From the NCBI RefSeq assembly GCF_024345475.1, contig NZ_JAGQBE010000020.1, positions 1 through 36,659 on the forward strand: a stretch of DNA of 36,659 bases. Direction: 5' to 3'. Below are positions 7,940-17,210 of this stretch, in pieces. This DNA is from Cyanobium sp. T1B-Tous. Lineage in GTDB: Bacteria; Cyanobacteriota; Cyanobacteriia; PCC-6307; Cyanobiaceae. The first letter of the stretch is position 1. Each line of letters opens with the position of its first letter. The translations under genes and the position numbers were made by a program. The notes beneath the pieces are model-generated. The model worked only from the letters and a program-made list of their open reading frames with translations. It had not been told where the DNA came from and ran no database searches.

Positions 7940-8254
7940 TCAGTCCTTGGAACCCGTGAAACCGGCGCTGCCGTTCAGAGCCGGCTCCACCTCACGGTGG
8001 GGACGAGCAATGATGTGGGCCGCCACGAGGCCATCGCCAACGCGCTCGCAAGCATCGGCGCCAGCGCGCACGGCTGCGTTCACGGCGCCGGTTTCACCGC
8101 GCACCATCACGGTGACGTAACCGCCGCCGACAAATTCGCGGGCGATCAGGCGCACTTCGGCGGCCTTGGTCATGGCGTCAGCCGCCTCGATCGCGGGGAC
8201 CAGACCCCGGGTTTCGATCATGCCGAGGGCGATGCCCATGGTTTCAGTTGCCAT
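7940..8254 (-). CDS. csoS1: Major alpha-carboxysome shell hexamer protein CsoS1
   Basis: This 104-residue single-BMC protein forms the hexamers that tile the carboxysome facets. The BMC core begins at GIALGMIETRGLVPAI and includes the pore-loop region around EFVGGGYV. The C-terminal tail ends GSAGFTGSKD. The ATG at 8254 is preceded by a good Shine-Dalgarno (AGGAG, about 7 bases upstream), which decides this start over an in-frame GTG/ATG further up. It is the first gene of the cso operon and sits 196 bases downstream of sbtB on the same strand. Its BMC domain is nearly identical to that of CsoS1E (653-1303). Confidence 0.97.
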   Translation of the reverse strand: MATETMGIALGMIETRGLVPAIEAADAMTKAAEVRLIAREFVGGGYVTVMVRGETGAVNAAVRAGADACERVGDGLVAAHIIARPHREVEPALNGSAGFTGSKD

Positions 8255-8450
8255 TACCTGCTCCTGGAGGAGGGGGGTGGAATGTTCGCTCGCAACCATG
8301 GTCGGCAGGCAAACCCCCCGTCAAGCCATTTGGGCCCGTCTCGCCATCACCGTTACCACGCGTTCAGATAAGCCACGCTGATCAGTGCATCACAATTCGT
8401 TAGGCAATGCTTGCCGATGCAGTGCTGGCAAGGGTTTTGCGCGGAACCTC
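8255..8450 (-). promoter_or_regulatory. Probable promoter/leader region of the cso operon
   Basis: This 196-base non-coding gap separates sbtB from csoS1. Next to csoS1 it holds a clear Shine-Dalgarno. Further up there is a perfect CTGATCAG palindrome (8378-8385) and a loose sigma70-like pair (TTGTGA, then TTATCT 18 bases on). A CTTGCC/GGCAAG stem (8410-8415 with 8427-8432) follows the sbtB stop and might end the sbtAB message, though no U-tract is seen on that strand. The promoter and operator assignments are guesses from position; LysR-type CbbR/CcmR control would be typical of such operons. Confidence 0.35.
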
Positions 8451-8732
8451 TCAGAGCGGCTCGGCATCCGCCACATAGGCCACGCCGCCGTAGTAATCCA
8501 GCAAGGGCTGGATGCCTTCCCGCAATTTGGGCAGGATTTCCGCCTCACAGAAGACGATGACGTGGGCATTGGCCCCCAGGCCGCTGAAATCCATGGCCTC
8601 GGAGACCCATCCGTGGGGGCCCTTGCCGGTGACGTGCTTGATCACCGAGTAGCCCGGCGCTCCAGCGGCATCAATGGCCTTGAGCACCGCATCCAGTTCC
8701 CGTTCGCTCAGGATCAGATCAACGCGTTTCAT
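8451..8732 (-). CDS. sbtB: PII-like regulator of bicarbonate transport SbtB
   Basis: This 93-residue PII-like protein would form trimers that bind adenine nucleotides and control SbtA at the cytoplasmic membrane. It starts MKRVDLILSERELDAVLKAI and has the ferredoxin-like fold signature VIKHVTGKGPHGW, followed by the T-loop region and a C-terminal strand. It ends at DAEPL, without the Cys-containing C-terminal extension (redox loop) found in many SbtB proteins. The gene starts 3 bases after the sbtA stop, so it is co-transcribed and probably coupled. Identity rests on the fold motifs plus pairing with sbtA. Confidence 0.93.
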   Translation of the reverse strand: MKRVDLILSERELDAVLKAIDAAGAPGYSVIKHVTGKGPHGWVSEAMDFSGLGANAHVIVFCEAEILPKLREGIQPLLDYYGGVAYVADAEPL

Positions 8733-8735
8733 GGG

Positions 8736-9731
8736 TCAGGGAGCGGCGGGAAGAACGGTGTTGACCAGAGCCATGTAGATGGGGATGCCCACGATGATGT
8801 TGAAGGGGAAGGTGACTCCCAGGGCCGTGGAGATGTAAAGGCTGGGATTGGCCTCCGGCACGGTCATGCGCATGGCCGCCGGAACGGCGATGTAGGAGGC
8901 GCTGGCACACAGCACCACGAACAGCAGGGCATTGCCGGGCCCCAGGCCCAGCCCCCGCGCAATCAGGACGCCCACCACGGCGTTGAACAGGGGCATCAAC
9001 ACGGAGAAGGCGATCAGGAAGGCTCCGGCCTGACGCAGATCCCGAATCCGCTGGGCCGCCACGATGCCCATGTCGAGCAGAAAGAAGCTCAGCGCTCCAT
9101 AGAAGAGCTTGTCGCTGAAGGGCTCCATCTTGGTGATGCCGGCAGGGCTGTAGGCCGCCACCAACAGGCCGATCACCAGGCTGCCCACCAGCAGGAACAC
9201 GGAGCTGTTGAGGCAGGCCTCACGCAGCACCGCTCCCCAGCGCATGCCCGCTGCGTCGGGCCGCTTCTGGGGGGCAGCCAGGGTCACCAGCAGCAGGCCC
9301 ACGATGATCGCCGGCGACTCCATCAGGGCCAGCGCGGCCACCATGAAGCCATCGAAGGGCAACTTCTGGGTTTCCAGAAAGCTCTCGGCGGTGATGAAGG
9401 TGACCGCACTGATCGAGCCGTAGGTGGCCGCAATCGCGGCGGCATTAAACCCATCAAACCGGGTCTTCAGCACCAGAAAGCTGTAGAGCGGCACCACCAG
9501 CGACATCGCTACCGCCGCACCGATGGTGGGAAGCACCTGCCCGCCGAGGCCGCTGTGCTGAAGCTCCAGACCCCCCTTGAAGCCGATGGCCAGCAACAAA
9601 TAGAGCGAGAAGAGTTTGGGGAGGGGCGATGGAATCTCCAGATCGGAACCCACCAGCACCGCAATCACCCCCAGAAAAAAAAACAGAACCGGAGGGGAGA
9701 GCAGGTTCTGCAGGATCAGGCTTGAGTCCAT
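8736..9731 (-). CDS. sbtA: Sodium-dependent bicarbonate transporter SbtA
   Basis: This 331-residue inner-membrane protein has about ten hydrophobic segments in two inverted halves, typical of the SbtA (DUF897) family. It imports bicarbonate with sodium to feed the carboxysome. It starts MDSSLILQNLLSPPVLFFFLG. Family-like stretches include VAMSLVVPLYSFLVL, AATYGSISAVTFITAESFLE and ASASYIAVPAAMRM. The linker between halves is short, as in shorter SbtA forms. The gene is followed at once by sbtB and then by the cso operon. GGAG-type motifs lie just upstream of the ATG. The 287-base gap upstream contains a terminator-like structured element (9831-9919). Confidence 0.95.
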   Translation of the reverse strand: MDSSLILQNLLSPPVLFFFLGVIAVLVGSDLEIPSPLPKLFSLYLLLAIGFKGGLELQHSGLGGQVLPTIGAAVAMSLVVPLYSFLVLKTRFDGFNAAAIAATYGSISAVTFITAESFLETQKLPFDGFMVAALALMESPAIIVGLLLVTLAAPQKRPDAAGMRWGAVLREACLNSSVFLLVGSLVIGLLVAAYSPAGITKMEPFSDKLFYGALSFFLLDMGIVAAQRIRDLRQAGAFLIAFSVLMPLFNAVVGVLIARGLGLGPGNALLFVVLCASASYIAVPAAMRMTVPEANPSLYISTALGVTFPFNIIVGIPIYMALVNTVLPAAP

Positions 9732-9830
9732 GGCTCCAAACTCCAGCGGGATCGCTACAGGCCTGCCGCAACCGTAGGTCGATCGGGGGAACGTGCTGTC
9801 AGCGGCCGCTCAAAATTCAGCCCTGGCGAC

Positions 9831-9859
9831 AAAAAACCCGGCATTTATGCCTACGGTTT
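9831..9859 (-). terminator. Terminator-like hairpin with U6 tract, about 100 bases upstream of sbtA
   Basis: Read on the minus strand, AAACC (9859-9855), GGCA (9851-9848), loop TAAA, TGCC (9843-9840) and GGTTT (9838-9834) form a hairpin. It is followed directly by six T residues (9836-9831, partly paired). This is the layout of a rho-independent terminator. No gene on this strand ends nearby: csoS1D ends 760 bases upstream. It is therefore either the end of a small RNA or an attenuator in the sbtA leader. Confidence 0.5.
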
Positions 9860-9863
9860 CCCC

Positions 9864-9919
9864 GGAACCGGCACCCCTGGAGCCATTCAGGGGGTGGAAT
9901 GTTCAACCCAGCCGGTTCC
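9864..9919 (-). ncRNA. Structured element upstream of sbtA: candidate small RNA or cis-regulatory leader
   Basis: GGAACCGGC (9864-9872) and GCCGGTTCC (9911-9919) are perfect 9-base inverted arms. Inside them, ACCCCTG (9873-9879) pairs with CAGGGGGT (9888-9895) with one bulged G. The terminator-like hairpin at 9831-9859 follows directly on the minus strand. The stretch is non-coding, sits between divergent sbtA and rdgB, and matches no RNA family I recognise. It could be a free-standing small RNA, an sbtA leader with attenuation, or less likely a 5' structure for rdgB on the other strand. A palindrome AGCGGCCGCT (9801-9810) lies between it and sbtA. Confidence 0.4.
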
Positions 9920-10018
9920 CCCCAATTTGAATCCGATCTTGCGCTCCCTGTCGGGGCGTTGGAGAAGGGCGCCCCTGGGCTGGTGTTGCGACACAATGGC
10001 CTCCCCCGTGGCCCATCG

Positions 10019-10600
10019 ATGCCTGCGTTGGTCATCGCCAGTGGCAACCCCCACAAAGTGGCGGAGATCAGCGCCATGCTCGACGTGGTCGGTCTGGAGG
10101 TGCACCAGCAGCCCGATGGGCTGGAGATCGAGGAGACAGGCTCCACCTATCTGGAGAACGCCCGGCTCAAGGCTGAGACGGTGGCCCGGCTCTCCGGCAC
10201 CTGGGCCCTCGCCGACGACTCAGGCATCGAGGTGGATGCCCTCGGCGGTGCGCCGGGCATCTATTCGGCCCGCTACGGCCCCACTGACCACGAGCGCATC
10301 CATCGGCTGTTGAAGGAGCTGGGGGATTCCCTCTATCGGGGGGCCAGCTTCCGCAGCGCCATGGTGCTCGCCGATCCCTCAGGCACCATCCGGGCCGAAG
10401 CCGAGGGCATCTGCCGGGGGCAGATCCTGCGGGAACCCGAGGGCCATGGACCGGGCTACGACAGCCTCTTCTACGTGCGCGAGGCCGGCAGCTCCTATGC
10501 CCTGATGGGTCCGCACCTCAAGGCCAAATTGGGCAGTCGCGGCAAGGCCGCTCGGCAGCTGGCCCCGGACTTGCGTCGCCTGCTGGGGATCCCAGGCTGA
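10019..10600 (+). CDS. rdgB: Non-canonical purine NTP pyrophosphatase (RdgB/HAM1 family)
   Basis: This 193-residue enzyme hydrolyses dITP, ITP and XTP to monophosphates, keeping deaminated purines out of DNA and RNA. Family motifs are present: ASGNPHKVAEI at the N-terminus, ETGSTYLENARLKA, LADDSGIEVDALGGAPGIYSARY and GPGYDSLFY. The ATG at 10019 gives the family start; the open frame continues upstream but without conservation. It is transcribed divergently from sbtA and convergently with csoS1D (21 bases between stops). rdgB next to the cso locus is a conserved neighbour in picocyanobacteria. Confidence 0.95.
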   Translation: MPALVIASGNPHKVAEISAMLDVVGLEVHQQPDGLEIEETGSTYLENARLKAETVARLSGTWALADDSGIEVDALGGAPGIYSARYGPTDHERIHRLLKELGDSLYRGASFRSAMVLADPSGTIRAEAEGICRGQILREPEGHGPGYDSLFYVREAGSSYALMGPHLKAKLGSRGKAARQLAPDLRRLLGIPG

Positions 10601-10621
10601 ACGGGCTCCAGCCCGAGCAGC

Positions 10622-11470
10622 TCAGCGCGCGCTGCTGTTGATGTGGTTGATCGCCCGCATGGCAGCAGCGGCCGCCTCTTCCACATCCCCCTCCTTGCCC
10701 GCCAGGGTGAGGCGTCCAAAGGCCCCCACCGCCTTCACATCCACCACGGTGATGTTCGCCGCCTTCTCGGCCTCGTTGGCCGCGATCAACACATAGCCAG
10801 CCGGCTCGGTTTCGAGAATGAACATGCTCATGCCGGCCTGGATCATCGAACCGCGGCGGTTCTGGCGGTTGATCAACACCGCGTGGTCAGGCGTGACCGC
10901 ACGAATGATCTCGGTCCAACTCACCTCGGCGCGGCTGCGGTCCTCCTTGCGATTGCCGATCGCCTCGAGCACCACATCGCCCGAATGGAGCACATTGCTC
11001 TGGTCGCGGTGGTAGAGCGCCAGCGAGCCAAAGGCCCGCTCCACAATCATTTGGCCGAGGCGCACGGTGCTGGCCTTCAGGGCGATATCCGTGACCCGGT
11101 GCACGGCCATGCCGGGGGACACCTCCAGCCAGAGGCAGGCATCGCCGGGAATCGGCAGAAAGCCCTGGCTCACCGTGCCCATGTACGCAGCCAGTTGGGG
11201 CTGCAGCGAATCGAGAAAGACGTAGGTGCGCAGCTCGATCGACTGCACATGGCTGGACTGGCGGGCGAGGCGTGAGCCCTCGCTGTCGGTGGTGATGACA
11301 CAGCTGGCCCCGTCGCTGTCGGAGTCCACCTGGGTGCCCGTGATAAGGGAGCCCGATCGGGCTGAGCCCATCGCTGATCGGGAGGGAGCCCGCCCGGCGG
11401 ACAGGCCCAACAGCCCCTCCTGCCGGCGACGGGTCGCCAGGTCTTCACGAGAGGGCTGGCGGGCTGGCAA
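10622..11470 (-). CDS. csoS1D: Tandem-BMC shell pore protein CsoS1D
   Basis: This shell protein has two fused BMC domains that form stacked pseudohexamers with a large gated pore, thought to pass RuBP or 3-PGA. The core starts near [20 protein letters not shown]. It includes [52 protein letters not shown] and [20 protein letters not shown], all CsoS1D-like. I chose a TTG start at 11470, which has an AGAAGG Shine-Dalgarno 8 bases upstream, giving 282 residues. An in-frame ATG at 11371 has none and would give 249. The first 45 or so residues are polar and disordered. It lies outside the main cso operon, as in other alpha-cyanobacteria. Confidence 0.92.
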   Translation of the reverse strand: MPARQPSREDLATRRRQEGLLGLSAGRAPSRSAMGSARSGSLITGTQVDSDSDGASCVITTDSEGSRLARQSSHVQSIELRTYVFLDSLQPQLAAYMGTVSQGFLPIPGDACLWLEVSPGMAVHRVTDIALKASTVRLGQMIVERAFGSLALYHRDQSNVLHSGDVVLEAIGNRKEDRSRAEVSWTEIIRAVTPDHAVLINRQNRRGSMIQAGMSMFILETEPAGYVLIAANEAEKAANITVVDVKAVGAFGRLTLAGKEGDVEEAAAAAMRAINHINSSAR

Positions 11471-11598
11471 GGGAGGAACCTTCTGGCAACTGCCCGTTCA
11501 TCGGCTCAGCTGCGGCTGGATCTTAACCCTGGTCCCCCCGCCCCTTGCCCATCCGGATGGAGCCGGTACCGTCCGGCCAACGTTGATGGGACGGGTCC

Positions 11599-13602
<2,004 letters not shown>

Positions 13603-13649
13603 GGTGACACCAATGGACCAGAGCCCCACGGGGGCCTGCACGCTTCTAG

Positions 13650-13678
13650 CGGCCCCGCCCCCACTTGCCAAGGGGCCG
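13650..13678 (-). other. GC-rich hairpin between psaM and the coiled-coil gene
   Basis: CGGCCCC (13650-13656) and GGGGCCG (13672-13678) form a perfect 7-bp stem with a 15-base loop, 10 bases after the psaM stop. A second 5-bp hairpin (GCCCC/GGGGC, 13623-13635) follows. Without a U-tract, this is more likely a 3' stabilising structure for psaM than a strong terminator. Role inferred. Confidence 0.4.
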
Positions 13679-13687
13679 GGAGGGCGA

Positions 13688-13792
13688 TCAGGCCTTGTAG
13701 AGGCTGAAGCAAAGGCGCACAGCCAGCACGCCCGCATGGGCGGCCACCACCAGGGCAATCAACACTTCGGCCTGGCTGAGTGTGGAAACCAT
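13688..13792 (-). CDS. psaM: Photosystem I small subunit PsaM
   Basis: This gene encodes a 34-residue peptide with one membrane helix: it starts MVSTLSQAEVLIALVVAA, continues HAGVLAVRL and ends with FSLYKA. The pattern of a short N-terminus, a QIxxALVVAL-like helix, then an Arg and a terminal LYK matches PsaM, a peripheral PSI subunit near the trimer interface. It is small and not easily separated from other tiny thylakoid peptides, so the call rests on these motifs and on the nearby por and crr6. The ATG at 13792 follows a short upstream gap (90 bases) shared with divergent crr6. Confidence 0.75.
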   Translation of the reverse strand: MVSTLSQAEVLIALVVAAHAGVLAVRLCFSLYKA

Positions 13793-13882
13793 GGAGGTTC
13801 GGGAATTGACGGGATGCGCTCCATTCTTTGCCCTTCGGTGGCTACGGTCCACCCTTGCGCGGCCCTGCTGTCACAGCTCTTG

Positions 13883-14356
13883 ATGGCGTTCCTGGAGATC
13901 TCCGAACAGCAAATCCGCAGCCTGGATCTGGCCAGCCTGCAGCCCTGGGCCAGCCTGGGGGCCGCTGAGCTGGTGCAGCAAGCCGGTTCCCTGGAGCTCC
14001 ACTTCCAGTGGCCCCGCGCCAGCGATGACCCCCGGGAACTGTCAGAGATTCCGGAGCTGCGGCTCTGGTCCCTGCGGGCCGATGCGGAATGTCCCTGGCT
14101 GCCCCTGTTGCTCGAACGCAGCAGTGGCCAGCTCACCCGTCACGGGGCCATGCTGCTGCCCCACCAGTTCAGCCGCACGGAGGGCATCCGGTTTGCCCCC
14201 GAGGCCCTCGAGCTCTGGATCACCCACCGCCTGTTCGGTCTCGATGCCTGGGCCCGCCAGAACGGCCTCAGCATCCGCCAGGGTCTCGCCCAGATGGCCG
14301 CGGTGCTCGGATTTGAGCTCGACGCCAGCTTCTGGAACCATCTGCCCCCCGCCTGA
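13883..14356 (+). CDS. crr6: CRR6 homologue (NDH-1 assembly factor)
   Basis: This 157-residue protein resembles Chlororespiratory Reduction 6. In chloroplasts CRR6 is a stromal factor needed to assemble the NDH-1 subcomplex A (NdhI). The conserved core RDPDDPRELSEIPE-like segment is here SDDPRELSEIPELRLW. It is followed by CPWLPLLLERSSGQLTRH, then AMLLPHQFSRTEGIRF and EALELWITHRLF. The ATG at 13883 matches the family start. It is transcribed divergently from psaM, and its stop abuts the TauE gene stop with no gap. Its neighbourhood (PSI and chlorophyll genes) fits a thylakoid assembly role. Confidence 0.88.
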   Translation: MAFLEISEQQIRSLDLASLQPWASLGAAELVQQAGSLELHFQWPRASDDPRELSEIPELRLWSLRADAECPWLPLLLERSSGQLTRHGAMLLPHQFSRTEGIRFAPEALELWITHRLFGLDAWARQNGLSIRQGLAQMAAVLGFELDASFWNHLPPA

Positions 14357-15133
14357 TTACAGGCCCGGGCTGGCGGGCCAGAGCACCAGGGCCAGGGCCC
14401 GTCGGCCGCTATCGAGGGCGAGGAGCACGGTGAGGGCCCGCAGCATCCACACCAGGGCGCCGTCACCCACCCGGTCCAGGCGGGAGGCGGACCAGCGGGC
14501 CGCCAGGGCTGCGGTGGCCCCAAGGGCCAGGCCAACGGGCAGCAATCCCCGGCCATCCCCCAGAAACCTCACCGAGGCCACGGAGGCAGACACCAGCACG
14601 GCCAGGGTGCTGAAGCGGATCGCCAGATGAATCGGCACCTGCAGAAACCGCACCATCAGCGGCACCATCACCAAGCCGCCACCCACGCCGAGCATGCCGG
14701 TGCCCAAACCTGCCACGCACCCCACGCCGGCGAGCCCTCCCCAGTTCCAGGACGCCCCAGCCGGCGCCACCAGGCCCGAATGGGCGCGGATCGTGACGGC
14801 CAGCACCCCGTACATCAGGGCCTGCAGGGTCAACAACAGCCAACCCTGCACCCCGAAGCCCACGTGACTGAACAGGGCCGCGCCGAGGGCCGAGCCCAGG
14901 GCGATCGCCAGGCACCCCCGCCAGGGCAGGCTGCGGCTGCGCAGGTGGGCCCAGGTGCCGCCACAGGTGGTGGGCACGATGGCCAGGGTGCTGGTGGCCA
15001 GGGCCTGGTGCGGGTCGAGGCCCATCAGCAGCAGCAACGGCGAAAACACCAGGCCGCCGCCAATGCCCAGCAGCCCCGACAACAGCCCCGCCAGCAGGCC
15101 CAGGGGCAAATAGGGCAGCAGGCTCCACAGCAT
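14357..15133 (-). CDS. TauE/SafE-family membrane permease
   Basis: This 258-residue integral membrane protein has about eight hydrophobic segments. It shows the two Gly-rich repeat motifs of the TauE/SafE (DUF81) family: GLLSGLLGIGGGLVFSP in the first half and GMLGVGGGLVMVP in the second. Such proteins export or import sulfite, sulfonates or other small anions; the substrate cannot be read from sequence. I chose the ATG at 15133 (MLWSLLPYLPLGLLAG). Upstream in-frame starts would overlap the divergent gene at 15151 and add a non-membrane Pro/Ala tail. Only 17 bases separate the two divergent starts, so each promoter must lie partly within the other gene. Confidence 0.85.
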   Translation of the reverse strand: MLWSLLPYLPLGLLAGLLSGLLGIGGGLVFSPLLLLMGLDPHQALATSTLAIVPTTCGGTWAHLRSRSLPWRGCLAIALGSALGAALFSHVGFGVQGWLLLTLQALMYGVLAVTIRAHSGLVAPAGASWNWGGLAGVGCVAGLGTGMLGVGGGLVMVPLMVRFLQVPIHLAIRFSTLAVLVSASVASVRFLGDGRGLLPVGLALGATAALAARWSASRLDRVGDGALVWMLRALTVLLALDSGRRALALVLWPASPGL

Positions 15134-15150
15134 CGGGGCAATCTGGAGCA

Positions 15151-15900
15151 ATGCAGGCCCCCTCAGCATCCCCCATGCCGCCCCTGCGCCGGCTGCCCAC
15201 GAGCTGCCTGGCGGGCACCTGGCAGATGGCCATTGATGGCTGGCTGCTGGAGCAGCGGGCACCGGCCTTTCGGCTCTACCGCTGGGAGCGTCCCACCCTG
15301 TCGCTGGGATTCCACCAACGCAGCCTCGAACCCCACTGGGGTGAACTGGCGGCGGCCGGGGTGATCGACCTTGTCCGTCGCCCCAGCGGCGGCCGGGCCG
15401 TGCTCCACGCCGGCGAGCTCACCTATGCCCTGGTCTGGCCGGAAGCGGTGGCGAACCGCCCACGGGCCTACGCCCAGGCCTGCGGCTGGCTGCTGGAGGC
15501 CTTTGCTCGGATGGGGCTCCCCCTGGAGCCAGGCCGCCAGGCCGCCAGCTCCCAGCGCAGCAGCTGCTTCGCCACCAGCACCCCCGCCGACCTGGTGCAT
15601 GGCTGCGGCGCCAAGCGCATCGGCAGTGCCCAGCTCTGGCGGGGCGGCTGCCTTCTCCAGCACGGCTCCATCCTGTTGGATCCACCATCCGACCTCTGGG
15701 AGCTGGTCTTCAGGACCCCTCCCCCCCAGCTACCGCCGCTGCCCCTCGACGCCAGCGCACTGGAAAACCTGCTCACGGAGATCGCCCTGGCGTCCTTACC
15801 GACGGCCGGGAGCGGCAGCAGCCTGCGGCCGTTGGACCCCGCCGAGGTCACCACCATCGGCACCCGCCGCGGTGGGTACGGCGTTGAGATTCAAGGCTGA
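15151..15900 (+). CDS. Lipoate-protein ligase A / biotin-lipoate ligase-like protein
   Basis: This 249-residue protein is of the LplA/LipB/BirA catalytic fold. Motifs are RRPSGGRAVLHAGELTYAL (the RRxSGGGAVxHxxGxLxY site for lipoyl-adenylate) and GAKRIGSAQ followed by a Gly-rich QHGSILL strand. The catalytic Lys of the GxKxxG motif appears as GAKRIGSAQ. Length is closer to the LplA catalytic core without the accessory C-terminal domain. In cyanobacteria such proteins may use lipoate or octanoate for the pyruvate dehydrogenase and glycine cleavage complexes. The ATG at 15151 is supported by codon use, but a second ATG (15175) is possible. Confidence 0.82.
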   Translation: MQAPSASPMPPLRRLPTSCLAGTWQMAIDGWLLEQRAPAFRLYRWERPTLSLGFHQRSLEPHWGELAAAGVIDLVRRPSGGRAVLHAGELTYALVWPEAVANRPRAYAQACGWLLEAFARMGLPLEPGRQAASSQRSSCFATSTPADLVHGCGAKRIGSAQLWRGGCLLQHGSILLDPPSDLWELVFRTPPPQLPPLPLDASALENLLTEIALASLPTAGSGSSLRPLDPAEVTTIGTRRGGYGVEIQG

Positions 15901-15904
15901 GGCC

Positions 15905-17149
15905 TCAGGGCGTGGCCCTGGCCTCGCCCGAGGCCAGCATCGAGCGCACCACCTGCGGCAGGGCCAGACCCAGGGGATAGGTGCCCTGACGCCGGGCCGC
16001 CTCGAGCAGGGGCGGCGGCAGGCGCAAACCCAGCTTGGCCAGCACCGCTTCCCCCAGCTCGGGGCGCTCAATCGTGCCACTGGGCAACCCGGCCGGACTG
16101 AGCACCAGCAAGCGCTTGCGGCCGCTGTCCTCGAGTTGCTGCACGGCCTGCCACAACGGTGCCGATTCCTGGATGGACGGCAGGCTGGAGAGCGGCTGAA
16201 GGTGGTCGCCGATCCGGTCGCTATCCCAACGCTGCACGGGCAACTCCTGGAGCGGCCGGTCATCGATGACCCCCTGCCAACGGCCGCGATCGCACACCAA
16301 CAGCCAATCACCCTGATCGATCTCCGCGGTCTGGGAGAGGCGGATCTGGCTCAGCTCCCGCAACCGGCCCGACGCCTCCAACACCCGGAAGCGACGGCCG
16401 GCCGCATCGCGCACCTTGAGGTCGTTGAGCGTTTGCTGCAGGGCGAGCATCTGGCGCTGGTTTCGGGACGCCCCGAGGCCAAACCAGCCCAGCAACATCA
16501 ACCAGGCTCCCCCCAGGCCCGCTCCCCGCAACAGCAACACGGCCCCCAGGCCAATGGCCATCAGCGCGAGGAAGCGACCGCAGCCATTGGCCACCTCCAC
16601 CCCCCGCCGCTGACTGCCGCTGACCTGCCAAACGAGGGCCTTAACGATCAAGCCGCCATCCAAAGGCAGGCCTGGCAAAAGATTGAACAGCCCCAGCACC
16701 AGGTTGAGGCTGCCCAGCTGATACACCATCGCGCCGAGCAACGGCGACAGGTGGGAGGCCCCGTGGGTGCCCGCAAGCAATCCGATGCCCAGCACCAGGC
16801 TCACCGCCGGGCCCGCGGCCGCCACCATCAAGGCACCCCGGGCGGTGCTGCATTCCCGCTCCACACTGGCCACGCCGCCCAGCAGAAACAACGTGATGCT
16901 GCGCACCTGCACCCCCTGGGCCAGGGCCACCAGCGAGTGGCCCAACTCGTGCAGCAGGACGGAGACAAACAGCAGCACCGCCGTGGCCAGGCCCAGCCCC
17001 CACAGCACCGTCGCGCTGACCGGATCCTTAAGGCTAAGGCTGTAGTGCTGCTGGAAGGCGGCCGTGGCCAGCGCCAGGATCACGAACCAGCTGGGATGGA
17101 TGCGCAGGGGAATGCCGCGGATCTTGAACAGTTGCCAGCCTTCCCCCAC
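15905..17149 (-). CDS. Site-2-protease-type M50 metallopeptidase with C-terminal CBS domains
   Basis: This protein of about 414 residues is an intramembrane zinc protease. The N-half has hydrophobic helices with the HELGHS zinc motif (near residue 68) and the second motif LLPGLPLDGG, which supplies the third ligand Asp. The C-half (from about residue 220) is soluble and looks like a pair of CBS domains (for example DQGDWLLVCDRGRWQGVIDD and GRKRLLVLSPAGLPSG), possibly a nucleotide sensor. I chose a GTG start at 17149 (VGEGWQLFKIRGIPL), the usual family beginning. The frame is open to 17230, but that would overlap the divergent trpF start. Substrates are unknown. Confidence 0.85.
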   Translation of the reverse strand: MGEGWQLFKIRGIPLRIHPSWFVILALATAAFQQHYSLSLKDPVSATVLWGLGLATAVLLFVSVLLHELGHSLVALAQGVQVRSITLFLLGGVASVERECSTARGALMVAAAGPAVSLVLGIGLLAGTHGASHLSPLLGAMVYQLGSLNLVLGLFNLLPGLPLDGGLIVKALVWQVSGSQRRGVEVANGCGRFLALMAIGLGAVLLLRGAGLGGAWLMLLGWFGLGASRNQRQMLALQQTLNDLKVRDAAGRRFRVLEASGRLRELSQIRLSQTAEIDQGDWLLVCDRGRWQGVIDDRPLQELPVQRWDSDRIGDHLQPLSSLPSIQESAPLWQAVQQLEDSGRKRLLVLSPAGLPSGTIERPELGEAVLAKLGLRLPPPLLEAARRQGTYPLGLALPQVVRSMLASGEARATP

Positions 17150-17210
17150 GGCCCCCCAGGGCGTCAGAGCGCTAATCCTAGAAAGGTATGCCCGCCGGCG
17201 CCCCTCCCCC

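Noticed and set aside
8410-8432. CTTGCC/GGCAAG stem after sbtB as a rho-independent terminator.
   Set aside because: No T-tract on the sbtB strand; mentioned only within the cso promoter region.
9894-9940. Short GTTCAACCC-like stretch in the sbtA-rdgB gap as part of a tRNA.
   Set aside because: No acceptor stem, D-arm or anticodon arm can be laid out around it; the inverted repeats explain it better.
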